A program made the translations under genes and the position numbers. A DNA stretch of 60,705 nt from Betaproteobacteria bacterium (GTDB lineage: Bacteria; Pseudomonadota; Gammaproteobacteria; Burkholderiales; Rhodocyclaceae): NCBI GenBank assembly GCA_016194935.1, contig JACQAO010000035.1, positions 1 through 60,705 on the forward strand. The letters are read 5' to 3'. Numbering within the stretch: position 1 is the first letter of the stretch; every line of letters starts with the position of its first letter. The notes beneath the pieces were generated by a model, which made no database searches, had not been told where the DNA came from, and saw only the letters and a program-made list of their open reading frames with translations. Below are positions 9,666-18,467 of the stretch, in pieces.

Positions 9666-11629
9666 CACGGCAGTTTACCCGCTCCCTGCCCTGCTGCGGC
9701 AAAGAACGCCACCACATCGGCAATCTCGCGGCTGCGCCGCATCGGCGGCAGGGACTGCCAGACCTTGCGGCCATAGGGCTTATTCACCAGCCGCGGGTCG
9801 CACACCATCAGCACGCCGCGGTCACTCTCGTCGCGGATCAGGCGACCCGCGCCCTGCTTCATGCTGATGACGGTGCGCGGCAACTGGTAATCCATGAAGG
9901 GATTCCTGCCCGCCTTGCGCAACTGCTCGATACGCGCAGCCAGCACCGGATCATCCGGCGGCGCGAACGGCAGCTTGTCGATCACCACCAGCGACAGCGC
10001 CTCGCCGCGCACATCGACGCCCTCCCAGAAACTTTGGCTGGCCACCAGCACGGCATTGCCCAGGCTGCGGAAGCGCGCCAGCAGTTCGGCCTTGGCGCCC
10101 TCCCCTTGCAACAACAGCGGAAACTCCACGCCGTCGCGCGCGAAGCGTTCCTGCAACTGCCCGTGGATGCGCCGCATGGCGCGCAGCGAAGTACACAACA
10201 CGAAGGCGCGGCCACCGGCGGCGACGATGGCCGGGTAGGCTGCCTCCATCACCGCATCGGCGTAATCGGCGCTGTTCGGGTCGGGCATGCCGGTGGGGAC
10301 GTAGAGCAAAGCATTCGCGGCATAGTCGAAGGGGCTGCCCCAATAGCCGCAATCGGTGTTCGCTTCGGTCAAACCCAACTCGCTGCGATAGTGGCTGAAA
10401 TCGCTGCCCACCGCCAGCGTCGCCGAGGTGAATATCCAGGCGCGCGGATGGCCTTCGAGCTGCTTCCTGAAAATCTCGGCGACATCCAGCGGCGTCAGGT
10501 TCAACGTCAGCGCATGGCTGAACACTTCCAGCCAGCGCACCTGCGTGGCATCTTCCTGGGTGCGCCAGCGTTTCAGGCACGCGGCCAACTCCAGCGCGCG
10601 TTGCAGGCAATTGCCCAACCCTTCCGAACGCGCGGCCTGGCTTTCCAGATGCTTGCTAAATCCTGCCAGTTCCTCGGCCAGCACTTGCAGCGCCGCCTGA
10701 AAATTGGTGTCATGCGCCAGTTGCGTCGCGGCAAGACGGGCGTTCTCGGCTGCGACGGCCAGGCGCAGGTCGCGCGCGGCCTTCTCCACAGCGCGCGTGG
10801 CGTCCTGCAGCGGCGGATAATCCTTGGCGGCGGCGACTGCTTCCAGCCGCGTGTCGCGCGCCAGATCGACCAACTGGCTGGTGCCGACGCTTTCGCCGAA
10901 AAACAGTCCGGCCACTTCCGGCAACTGGTGCGCCTCGTCGAAGATGACGACGTTGCAGGCCGGCAACAGTTCGCCCAGGCCGTCGTCACGCAGGATCACA
11001 TCGGCGAAAAACAGATGATGATTTACCACCACGATGTCGGCAGCCAACGCTTGGCGCCGCGCCGCCAGAACAAAGCAATCCTTGTGCTGCGGGCATTCCT
11101 GACCCAGGCAGTTCTCGCGCGTCGAAGTGGCTGCCGCCCAGACGGCGGAATCCTCCGGCACCGCCGCCAGTTGGCCCTTGTCGCCGCTCTTGCTGGTCTT
11201 GGCGAAGCGCGCGATGGCGCGAATGTGGCCGGCCTCTGCGCGCGACTGGAAGCGGCCATCGCCAATGGCGCGCTCCAGGTGATAGTGACAGACGTAATTG
11301 GCGCGGCCTTTCAGCAATGCGATGCTGGCCGAGACCTTGAGCGCCTCGCGCACCGCTGGCAAATCGCGCTGAAACAACTGATCCTGCAAGGTCTTGGTGC
11401 CGGTCGAGATGATCACCTTGCCGCCCGACAGCAAGGCCGGCGCCAGATAGGCAAAGGTCTTGCCGGTACCCGTGCCGGCCTCCGCCACCAGGACACGATT
11501 GCCCTCGATGGCGGCGGCGATGCGCTCCGCCATTTCGAGCTGCTGCGGACGCACGCGATAAGCCGGGATGGCGCGAGCAAGCGGGCCGTCAGCGGCAAAC
11601 ACGGCGGCGACAGCGGAAGAATCGGACAT
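9665..11629 (-). CDS. ATP-dependent DNA helicase, DinG/YoaA type (XPD-like, Fe-S)
   Basis: A 654-residue superfamily 2 helicase. It has Walker A GTGTGKT (52-58), DEAH (231-234) and four cysteines at about 114, 174, 179 and 185 that match the 4Fe-4S domain of XPD/DinG proteins. Later motifs include LVASQSFWEGVD and a final QGAGRLIRDESDRG with the motif VI arginines. Such enzymes unwind 5'-to-3', clear R-loops or forked DNA and are often part of DNA damage repair. YoaA is the closer size match (E. coli YoaA is about 636 residues). The start MSDSSAVAA at 11629 is preferred over a 13-codon longer form. It is divergent from the defence operon, with 119 bases between them. Confidence 0.9.
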   Translation of the reverse strand: MSDSSAVAAVFAADGPLARAIPAYRVRPQQLEMAERIAAAIEGNRVLVAEAGTGTGKTFAYLAPALLSGGKVIISTGTKTLQDQLFQRDLPAVREALKVSASIALLKGRANYVCHYHLERAIGDGRFQSRAEAGHIRAIARFAKTSKSGDKGQLAAVPEDSAVWAAATSTRENCLGQECPQHKDCFVLAARRQALAADIVVVNHHLFFADVILRDDGLGELLPACNVVIFDEAHQLPEVAGLFFGESVGTSQLVDLARDTRLEAVAAAKDYPPLQDATRAVEKAARDLRLAVAAENARLAATQLAHDTNFQAALQVLAEELAGFSKHLESQAARSEGLGNCLQRALELAACLKRWRTQEDATQVRWLEVFSHALTLNLTPLDVAEIFRKQLEGHPRAWIFTSATLAVGSDFSHYRSELGLTEANTDCGYWGSPFDYAANALLYVPTGMPDPNSADYADAVMEAAYPAIVAAGGRAFVLCTSLRAMRRIHGQLQERFARDGVEFPLLLQGEGAKAELLARFRSLGNAVLVASQSFWEGVDVRGEALSLVVIDKLPFAPPDDPVLAARIEQLRKAGRNPFMDYQLPRTVISMKQGAGRLIRDESDRGVLMVCDPRLVNKPYGRKVWQSLPPMRRSREIADVVAFFAAAGQGAGKLP

Positions 11630-11676
11630 GGCGCAGGGGGAATTGAACGCGCGAATCTTAGCATGCAAGCGTCGAG

Positions 11677-11693
11677 AAGCTGATCAGCAGCTT
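11677..11693. promoter_or_regulatory. Nested dyad in the helicase/defence-operon divergent spacer
   Basis: AAGCTG-ATCAG-CAGCTT is a perfect 6-5-6 inverted repeat. It also contains the shorter palindrome GCTGATCAGC (11679-11688). It lies midway between the divergent starts at 11629 and 11749, a natural place for an operator of the modification gene or helicase. No protein can be assigned to it. A hairpin in a leader RNA is the other possibility. Confidence 0.35.
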
Positions 11694-11748
11694 GCGGTAA
11701 GTTGGGTATTCGTTGCTTATCCCCCCCGAGGCAAGGTAGCATTCCCTG

Positions 11749-13407
11749 ATGCCTACATTGAACTGGATCGGCAAGGATGCCGTCGTCAAACACCACAAAG
11801 AAGTACCGTTTCGGCTGCTGGAGCCGGTGCCGGAACTATCCTGCGGTGAAAATGGAAATAGCAGCGGCAACCTGATCGTCCAGGGTGACAACCTGCATGC
11901 GCTGAAAGCCCTGCTGCCGCGCTACGCCGGGCAGGTCAAATGCATCTACATCGACCCGCCCTACAACACCGGCAACGAAGGCTGGGTCTACAACGACAAC
12001 GTCAACAGCCCGGAGATACGCCGCTGGCTGGGCGAAGTGGTGGGCAAGGAAGGCGAGACCCTGGACCGGCACGACCGCTGGCTGTGCATGATGTATCCGC
12101 GCCTGGTATTGCTTAGAAAATTTTTGCGAGAAGAAGACGGCGTAATTTGGGTATCTATCGACGACGCTGCAGTCAACCTACTCCGTCTGTTGATGGACGA
12201 GGTTTTCGGGACTGGGAAATTCGTCGCGTGCAACGTGTGGCAGAAGCGCTATTCGCGGGAGAACCGAGAGGCAATCGGCGATGTCCACGAGTACGTGCTT
12301 GTGTACGCGATGAGCCCCGCCAAATTCAAGGCTACCCGCAACAAGGTGCCGATTGATGAGAAGCAGGCAAAGGTCTACCGTAATCCAAACAATGATCCGA
12401 AAGGTCGGTGGCGTCCGATTCCGATGACGGCCCAGGCAGGACACGCCACCCCGGAACAGTTCTACGAAATAACCGCACCATCTGGCAAGAAATTCAAACC
12501 CTCAGCAGGTCGATGCTGGGGATTGGCTGAAGCAACGTTTGAAAAACTTCGTGCAGAGGGGCGTATCTACTTCGGTAAGAAAGGCGACTCTCAGCCCAAC
12601 GTAATTCGCTATTTATCTGAAGTCGAGGGAGTAGTGCCGTGGACTTGGTGGCCTCACGATGAAGTCGGGCACACCGACGAGGCTACCAAGGACCTGATGG
12701 CAATTCTTGGTGGGTCGAGTGCATTTGATACAACACCCAAACCTGCGCGACTGATTCAGCGAATACTGCAAATTTCAACTGACAAAGACTCGTTAATTTT
12801 GGACAGTTTCTCCGGATCGGGTACCACCGGGCATGCGGTGCTGAAGCAGAACGCCGAGGATGGCGGCAAGCGCCGTTTCATCCTGGTCGAGATGGATGAA
12901 AATATCGCCAGCACCGTCACATCTGAACGAATCAAGCGCGTGGCAAAGGGCTACACCGATCCCAAAGGTAATGCCGTCTCAGGTCTGGGCGGCGGCTTCC
13001 AGTTCTTCCGCCTCTCCGCCGAGCCGCTATTCACCGCCGAGGGCCAGATTCGCCCCGACGTGAGCTTCGCCCAACTGGCGGAGTTCGTCTGGTTTGCCGC
13101 CACCGGGACGGGGTTTCAAATCCCCCCCACCCCCCCTTTGTCAAAGGGGGGAGACGCCGCAGGTGGCAGGGGGATTTTGTCACCCTTGCTGGGCGTGCAT
13201 GAGGGCCGCGCGATCTATCTGCTCTACAACGGCATCCTCAAGGACAAGTCGATCAGCGGCGGTAATGTGCTGACCGGCCCGGTCTTCGATGGCTTGCCGA
13301 AGCACGCCGGCCCGAAGCTGATCTACGCCGCCGCCAACCGGATGGGGGCGCGCGCGGCGCGGGAGAACATCGTATTCAAGCAAACCCCTTACGCGCTGGA
13401 GGTGTGA
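11749..13407 (+). CDS. mod: Type III restriction-modification system, adenine methyltransferase subunit Mod
   Basis: A 552-residue beta-type N6-adenine methyltransferase. Catalytic motif IV DPPYNTG is at 69-75 and the AdoMet motif FSGSGTTGHA at 354-363, the order expected for type III Mod and related enzymes. The region between them (about 160-300) is the likely target-recognition segment. Mod chooses the recognition site and methylates one strand, and is required by Res for cleavage. Residues about 457-477 are unusual: they are encoded by a 60-base palindromic repeat and lie outside the catalytic motifs. The stop overlaps the next gene (GTGA). This is the first gene of the defence operon. 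Confidence 0.9.
   Translation: MPTLNWIGKDAVVKHHKEVPFRLLEPVPELSCGENGNSSGNLIVQGDNLHALKALLPRYAGQVKCIYIDPPYNTGNEGWVYNDNVNSPEIRRWLGEVVGKEGETLDRHDRWLCMMYPRLVLLRKFLREEDGVIWVSIDDAAVNLLRLLMDEVFGTGKFVACNVWQKRYSRENREAIGDVHEYVLVYAMSPAKFKATRNKVPIDEKQAKVYRNPNNDPKGRWRPIPMTAQAGHATPEQFYEITAPSGKKFKPSAGRCWGLAEATFEKLRAEGRIYFGKKGDSQPNVIRYLSEVEGVVPWTWWPHDEVGHTDEATKDLMAILGGSSAFDTTPKPARLIQRILQISTDKDSLILDSFSGSGTTGHAVLKQNAEDGGKRRFILVEMDENIASTVTSERIKRVAKGYTDPKGNAVSGLGGGFQFFRLSAEPLFTAEGQIRPDVSFAQLAEFVWFAATGTGFQIPPTPPLSKGGDAAGGRGILSPLLGVHEGRAIYLLYNGILKDKSISGGNVLTGPVFDGLPKHAGPKLIYAAANRMGARAARENIVFKQTPYALEV
13118..13177. repeat. 60-bp nested palindromic repeat inserted in frame inside mod
   Basis: The outer arms are AAATCCCCC (13118-13126) and GGGGGATTT (13169-13177). 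The inner hairpin is CCCCCTTTG (13132-13140), one base, then CAAAGGGGG (13142-13150). The unit is exactly 20 codons and is read as a Pro/Gly-rich stretch containing PPLSKGG. Repeats of this design usually sit between genes in many bacteria. Here the length keeps the mod frame, so the protein tolerates it as a loop. Only one copy is present in this window. Confidence 0.8.
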
Positions 13408-13934
13408 GCTTGGATGCCAAGCCGCGCATCATCATCATCGCCGGCCCCAATGGCGCGGGGAAAACCACCTTTGCCCGCGAGTTTCTGCCCAATGAAGCGG
13501 GCTGCCCAATATTCGTGAATGCCGATCTAATCGCGGCGGGCTTGGCTCCATTTGCCCCCGATGCAGCCGCTGTACGCGCGGGGCGCCTGATGCTGGAGGA
13601 AATGGCCCGGCACTTTGCCGCGCGAGTCAGCTTCGCGTTTGAGACTACCCTGTCGGGACGTGGCTACCTGCGCTGGATTAGGAAATGGCAGAACGCGGGC
13701 TATTGCGTTGAGTTGATCTTTCTACAGTTGGACAGCGCAGAAGAAGCCATTGCGCGCGTTGGGCAACGAATAAAACAGGGGGGTCACGATGTGCCGGTTG
13801 AAGTGATACGCCGGCGTTTCGTTGCGGGGAAGAAAAACTTTGCCTTGCGCTACGCACTCGCTGTAGACTTTTGGGCGCTGTACGACAACTCCGGCGAGCG
13901 ACCGGTATTATTGGATTGGAGTGAAAAACCATGA
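13404..13934 (+). CDS. Zeta-toxin-like P-loop kinase
   Basis: The 176-residue protein starts at a GTG that overlaps the mod stop. Walker A is GPNGAGKTT, preceded by the hydrophobic strand RIIIIA. It is followed by FVNADLIAAGLAPF, and FAFETTLSGRGYL resembles the substrate-binding part of zeta toxins (UDP-N-acetylglucosamine kinases) and related AAA_33 proteins. A basic RRRFVAGKKNF segment is the probable lid. It is shorter than classical zeta toxins. Many stand-alone relatives have no proven toxicity, so kinase activity is well supported while toxin action is inference. The next gene probably encodes its partner. Confidence 0.78.
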   Translation: MSLDAKPRIIIIAGPNGAGKTTFAREFLPNEAGCPIFVNADLIAAGLAPFAPDAAAVRAGRLMLEEMARHFAARVSFAFETTLSGRGYLRWIRKWQNAGYCVELIFLQLDSAEEAIARVGQRIKQGGHDVPVEVIRRRFVAGKKNFALRYALAVDFWALYDNSGERPVLLDWSEKP

Positions 13935-14215
13935 ACCCTCGACCGATAGATGAAGCCAGAAATGCCGACCTGCGTGGGTCATTTCAGGCACTCCAGCGTG
14001 CAGCACAACGCGCCCGCGAAGTGGCGGCGAGAACAGGTACGGCACTTGTTTTTAGCCTAAATGGTGTCGTGGAATACCGCCAGTCAGACCCGGTTCGCCA
14101 GCAACCCCAGGCGGCTTCGCCGAAAATTCCAGTTAGCGACCGAATTGATGATGTCGATCTTACGGAACATTTCCAGCGCAAGGATGTGAAATGGGGACTA
14201 AAAGGTGACGATTGA
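13931..14215 (+). CDS. Small partner protein of the P-loop kinase (putative antitoxin)
   Basis: A 94-residue, partly basic protein with an amphipathic helix rich in Ala/Arg/Gln (about 15-37, QALQRAAQRAREVA), then TGTALVFSLNGVVEYR, which looks like a beta hairpin. It starts through ATGA overlap with the kinase gene. Small proteins of this style are recurrent neighbours of stand-alone zeta-like kinases. The pairing suggests an antitoxin or adaptor, but no known antitoxin fold is recognised. The acidic and charged tail (DRIDDVDLTEHF) is unassigned. Confidence 0.6.
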   Translation: MNPRPIDEARNADLRGSFQALQRAAQRAREVAARTGTALVFSLNGVVEYRQSDPVRQQPQAASPKIPVSDRIDDVDLTEHFQRKDVKWGLKGDD

Positions 14216-14233
14216 TCGCATCAAAACAACCTG

Positions 14234-16933
14234 ATGAATAGCTTTTCCCCGAAGACCTACCAGTCGCAGGTGCTGGAGAGCATCGAGGCGTATTTCAAGG
14301 CCTGTCACGAACTGCCCTCGGCGTCGATTGCCTACACTGCCACCACCGAGCATCTGTGGGGTCGCGGTCTTGCCTACAATCCGCTGTCGGGTTTCCCGCC
14401 TGACATGCCGTATTTTTGCCTGCGCGTACCCACCGGCGGCGGCAAGACCTGGCTGGCGGCGAAAAGCGTGCAACGCGTCAACACCCACCTGTTACGCTGC
14501 GAGCACAGCGTGATCCTGTGGCTGGTGCCGAGCAAGCCGATCCGCGATCAGACGCTGCGGGCTTTGAGGGATCGCCAGCATCCCTACCACGCGGCCTTGC
14601 GCGAAACCGGCTCCATCACGGTGATGGATCTGGAGGAAGCCAAGAGCGTGACCCGCGCCACGCTGGACACCTCGACGGCGATTATCGTCGCCACCCGGCA
14701 GGCGTTTCAGGTGGAGGACGAGGAATGCCGCAAGGTATACCAGTCCAGCGGCGCGCTGATGCATCACTTCGAGCATCTCGCTCCGGCCCAGCGCGACGAA
14801 CTGCTCAAAGACGGCCAGGGCGCCGAGCAGACCACGCCCTATTCGCTCGCCAACGTATTGCGTTTGCGCCGGCCCTTTGTCGTCGTCGATGAAGCGCATA
14901 ACAGCCGCACCGAACTGGCCTTCGACATGCTGGCGCGCTTGCGCCCCAGCGGAGTGATGGAGTTGACGGCCACGCCCGACCTGGAACGCACGCCGTCGAA
15001 CGTGCTGCACAGCGTATCTGCCGCCGAGTTGAAGGCGGAGGAAATGATCAAGCTGCCGGTGGTGCTGGAAACCGAACCAAACTGGCAGCAGTGCCTGGCG
15101 GATGCCATCGGTCGGCGCGACGCCCTGCACAAGCTGGCCGATGAGGAGCGCCGCGCGGGCGCCGCTTACTTGCGACCAATCGTGCTGATTCAAGCCGAAC
15201 CACGCCGTAGCGGCGTCGAGACCCTGGACTTTGAACGTGTTCGGACTGAGCTCATCACGAATCATCGTATTCCGGTCGAGGAAATCATCGTCGCCACCGG
15301 CGAGGAAAAAGGCTTGGAGAAAATCGATGCCGACTACAAGCTGGGCATTGCCGATCCGTCCTGTCCGGTGAAATTCGTCATCACCCAGAAGGCGCTGGCC
15401 GAGGGTTGGGATTGTCCATTCGCCTATATCCTGGTCAGCATGGCCTCGCTGCATTCGGCCACGGCGGTGGAACAGTTGCTTGGGCGGGTGTTGCGGCAGC
15501 CGGGCGCCAGCCATCGGGTGAATCGGCCACTCAATCAGTCGTATGCCTTTGTGGTATCGCGCAACTTCGCGGAAACGGCGAGCGCGTTGCGCGACCGCCT
15601 GGTTGCCGGCGCCGGATTCGAACGGCGCGAGGTGAGCGAGTTTGTGACCGCCGCCAGAATCGAACAAGCGCGGCTCGATCTCGAAGGACATGCAGGACGC
15701 GTGGTGGTTCGTCCGGTGACGATTACCTTGCCGGAGAAACCCAATCTCAAGAGTTGTCCCAAGCCCCTCCGCGACAAGGTGAGTTGGGATACCCAGCTTA
15801 ACACCCTGACTATCAGCACTCCACTGACCGAGGATGAGACGGAAGTACTCAAGGCAACGATCACATCAGTAGCCGCCGCTACGGCCATCATCGAGGCAGC
15901 CGAAATCAGCCGCACCACAGCCATCGAGTTTTTTCAGACGCCGGCGGAATTGGGTGTGCGTTTCCGCATTCCTCAACTCGCTCTACGCGTGCAGGGTGAG
16001 TTGCAGTTGTTCGACGACCCGGAGGTGCTGGAGTACCCGTGGACGCTCTCGCCCTACGATGCACAGCCTTCCGCCGACGATCTGACAGCGATGGGTGCGG
16101 GCCTCAAGGTTTCCGAGGGCGGGGAAATCGATGTCGATGCCAGCTCGGGCCGGATGGTTTCGCGCTTTTTTCCTGAACTGCAACGCGATCTTGGTCTGGC
16201 TTACCAACCCGAACATTGGGACGAAGTGCGGCTGGCGACCTGGTTGTGCAAGAATCTTCCGGAGGAAAAGCTGACTCACGCCATCAAGCAGGCGTTCGTC
16301 GCCGCCTGGTTGTCCGATTTGCTGCATCGGGAAGGCTTCACGCTGGCCCGTGTCAATCTGCAGAAATTCCTGATCCGCAACCTGATCGAAACGCGCATCC
16401 GCGACTTGCGCAAGCAGGCCGTGGGACTTGCCTTCCAAGAAACGTTGTTCGGCGACGATGCGGCTTCCCGCGTCGCCGTGACAGACCTCTATGCCTTCGA
16501 CTTTCATCCGCAGGCCTATGCGCCCAGCCGCGACTACGACCCCAATACGTCGATTTACGGCTTCTCCAATTTTCGCAAGCATTTCTACGGACGTATAGGT
16601 GACTTCGACAGCAAGGAGGAATTCGCATGTGCTTGTTGGCTGGAGATGCAGGCGCAAAAAGGGCGAATCCAGTTCTGGGTGCGTAACCTGGTCCGCAGGG
16701 AGGGCAGTTCCTTCTACCTGCAAAAAGCCGATGGCCGTTTCTATCCCGACTTTTTGTGCCAGTTACCGAGCGGCGTAATCCTCGCCGTTGAGTACAAGGG
16801 TGCCGACCGCTGGACGGATGCCAAAGACGATCGAGTAATCGGTGGCCTTTGGGCCGAGCTATCCAATGGCCGCTGTCGCTTTGTGATGGTGAAGGAGAAA
16901 CGCTGGGACTGGATCGAGGCATTGCTTGAATGA
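14234..16933 (+). CDS. res: Type III restriction system, ATP-dependent endonuclease subunit Res
   Basis: An 899-residue SF2 translocase-nuclease. Walker A PTGGGKT is at 66-72 and the DEAH box at 219-222 (VVVDEAHNS). A C-terminal helicase motif QLLGRVLRQP follows. The PD-(D/E)XK nuclease lies at about 838-855 (YPDF with D839, then E853-Y-K855). All three nuclease residues are present, so the subunit should be active. It starts 18 bases after the small partner gene and ends in an ATGA overlap with jetA. That overlap ties restriction to the Wadjet genes. The length is in the usual range. Confidence 0.9.
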   Translation: MNSFSPKTYQSQVLESIEAYFKACHELPSASIAYTATTEHLWGRGLAYNPLSGFPPDMPYFCLRVPTGGGKTWLAAKSVQRVNTHLLRCEHSVILWLVPSKPIRDQTLRALRDRQHPYHAALRETGSITVMDLEEAKSVTRATLDTSTAIIVATRQAFQVEDEECRKVYQSSGALMHHFEHLAPAQRDELLKDGQGAEQTTPYSLANVLRLRRPFVVVDEAHNSRTELAFDMLARLRPSGVMELTATPDLERTPSNVLHSVSAAELKAEEMIKLPVVLETEPNWQQCLADAIGRRDALHKLADEERRAGAAYLRPIVLIQAEPRRSGVETLDFERVRTELITNHRIPVEEIIVATGEEKGLEKIDADYKLGIADPSCPVKFVITQKALAEGWDCPFAYILVSMASLHSATAVEQLLGRVLRQPGASHRVNRPLNQSYAFVVSRNFAETASALRDRLVAGAGFERREVSEFVTAARIEQARLDLEGHAGRVVVRPVTITLPEKPNLKSCPKPLRDKVSWDTQLNTLTISTPLTEDETEVLKATITSVAAATAIIEAAEISRTTAIEFFQTPAELGVRFRIPQLALRVQGELQLFDDPEVLEYPWTLSPYDAQPSADDLTAMGAGLKVSEGGEIDVDASSGRMVSRFFPELQRDLGLAYQPEHWDEVRLATWLCKNLPEEKLTHAIKQAFVAAWLSDLLHREGFTLARVNLQKFLIRNLIETRIRDLRKQAVGLAFQETLFGDDAASRVAVTDLYAFDFHPQAYAPSRDYDPNTSIYGFSNFRKHFYGRIGDFDSKEEFACACWLEMQAQKGRIQFWVRNLVRREGSSFYLQKADGRFYPDFLCQLPSGVILAVEYKGADRWTDAKDDRVIGGLWAELSNGRCRFVMVKEKRWDWIEALLE

Positions 16934-18465
16934 ACCTCGACTACGCCACTCTCGACCTGCTGCGCCTGAGCCATCCGGCCTGGCGGCTGTTGCGCTCGGA
17001 TCACGCACCGCTGCTGACGAGTTTTCTGCAGCGCGTGTTCATCACACCCAATGTGCGGGTGATGGCGCAGGCGGATTTGGCTGAGGCTCTTGAGGATGAA
17101 CTGTTTGCCCTGCGCGAATGGTTGGGCGCGGAGGCATTCCCGAAGCCAGCACTCGACTACCTCAACGACTGGGCTGGCACCGAGAAGGGTTGGCTGCGCA
17201 AGTTCTACCGCCAGGGTTCGGATGAACCGCATTTCGACCTGACCCCGGCGACCGAGAAGGCGATTGCCTGGCTGGAGACGCTCGCCGAGCGCAGCTTCGT
17301 GGGCACCGAGTCGCGCTTGCTCACGCTGTTCGAACTGCTCAAGCAGATGAGCGAGGGCAGCGAAACCGACCCGCAAGCGCGCATTGCCGAGTTGCATAAA
17401 CGCCGCGACGAGATCGACGCCGAGATCGCCCGGATTCTGGCAGGTGATATTCCGCTGTTGGACGGCTCAGCACTGAAAGACCGCTTCCAGCAGTTCATTC
17501 AGCTTGCGCGCGAACTGCTCGCCGATTTTCGCGAGGTGGAGCACAACTTTCGCCGACTGGATCGGCGCGTGCGGGAACGCATCGCGCTGTGGGAAGGCTC
17601 AAAGGGCGCGTTGCTGGAAGAAATCATGGGCGAACGCGATGCCATTGCCGATTCCGACCAAGGCCGGAGCTTTCGCGGCTTTTGGGATTTCCTGATGTCC
17701 AGCAGCCGTCAGGAACAACTGTCGACACTGCTTGAGCGCGTCTTGGCCTTGCCACCAGTCGCCGAACTCAAACCCGACGCCCGCACCCGTCGTGTGCATT
17801 ACGACTGGCTGGAGGCCGGCGAACACACCCAGCGCACCGTGGCCCAGCTCTCGCAGCAGTTGCGGCACTTTCTGGACGACCAAGCCTGGCTGGAGAACCG
17901 CCGCATCATGGACATCTTGCACGGCATCGAGGCCAAAGCGCTGGCACTGCGGGAATCATCGCCACTGGGTGAGTTGATGCGCATTGCGGACACTGCTGCC
18001 GATATCGAGTTGCCGATGGAACGGCCGCTCTACACACCATCAACCAAGCCGTTGATCGCCGATATCGAGTTGGAGTCGGGAGATGTCGAGTTGGATGCGG
18101 CAGCGCTGTACTCGCAGGTCGTGATCGACAAGGCGCTGTTAGCTCGGCATATCCGTCACGCCTTGCAGGATCGTTCGCAAGTCACGCTGCGTGAGCTGTG
18201 CGAGATGCAGCCGCTGCAGCACGGCCTGGCAGAGCTGGTGGCGTACCTGCAGATTGCGGCAGAGCAATCGGTGCCGGGCCGCCCCGAGGCGATTGCGAGC
18301 CTTCTCGGGGGGCTGTCGCATGGCGACTGGGGGTCGTCTCATGGCACCTTCAAGACAGTGGTGAATGAAGAGGTGGCCGAGACAATCGGCTGGCGGCGCG
18401 AAGGGCCGGATGGACATGAATATGCAAAGCGGGCGCGTTTGCCGCGCGTGATCTTCGTGAGGTGA
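16930..18465 (+). CDS. jetA: Wadjet type I subunit JetA (DUF3375 family)
   Basis: The 511-residue protein matches the DUF3375/JetA family, the kleisin-like subunit of the Wadjet SMC complex. It starts MNLDYATLDLLRLSHPAWRLL, and the middle is helical and charged (about 150-330, with AELHKRRDEIDAEIARI). A C-terminal winged-helix-like segment holds LREL, LAELVAYL and TIGWR. In characterised type I systems JetA bridges the JetC heads and binds JetB. ATG overlaps the res stop. Assignment rests on the exact four-gene context and characteristic sequence segments. Confidence 0.88.
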   Translation: MNLDYATLDLLRLSHPAWRLLRSDHAPLLTSFLQRVFITPNVRVMAQADLAEALEDELFALREWLGAEAFPKPALDYLNDWAGTEKGWLRKFYRQGSDEPHFDLTPATEKAIAWLETLAERSFVGTESRLLTLFELLKQMSEGSETDPQARIAELHKRRDEIDAEIARILAGDIPLLDGSALKDRFQQFIQLARELLADFREVEHNFRRLDRRVRERIALWEGSKGALLEEIMGERDAIADSDQGRSFRGFWDFLMSSSRQEQLSTLLERVLALPPVAELKPDARTRRVHYDWLEAGEHTQRTVAQLSQQLRHFLDDQAWLENRRIMDILHGIEAKALALRESSPLGELMRIADTAADIELPMERPLYTPSTKPLIADIELESGDVELDAAALYSQVVIDKALLARHIRHALQDRSQVTLRELCEMQPLQHGLAELVAYLQIAAEQSVPGRPEAIASLLGGLSHGDWGSSHGTFKTVVNEEVAETIGWRREGPDGHEYAKRARLPRVIFVR

Positions 18466-18467
18466 GG

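Noticed and set aside
10034-11683. Long plus-strand open frame (549 codons) inside the helicase gene
   Set aside because: It is antisense to a gene with complete helicase motifs and has a His/Gln/Arg-rich composition typical of a shadow frame.
13118-13177. Reading the palindrome in mod as a transcription terminator
   Set aside because: It lies mid-gene, the frame is open through it and the reading continues for 76 codons with sensible protein.
14492-15691. Long minus-strand open frame opposite the res gene
   Set aside because: The res strand carries all restriction motifs; the opposite frame shows no domain or ribosome site.
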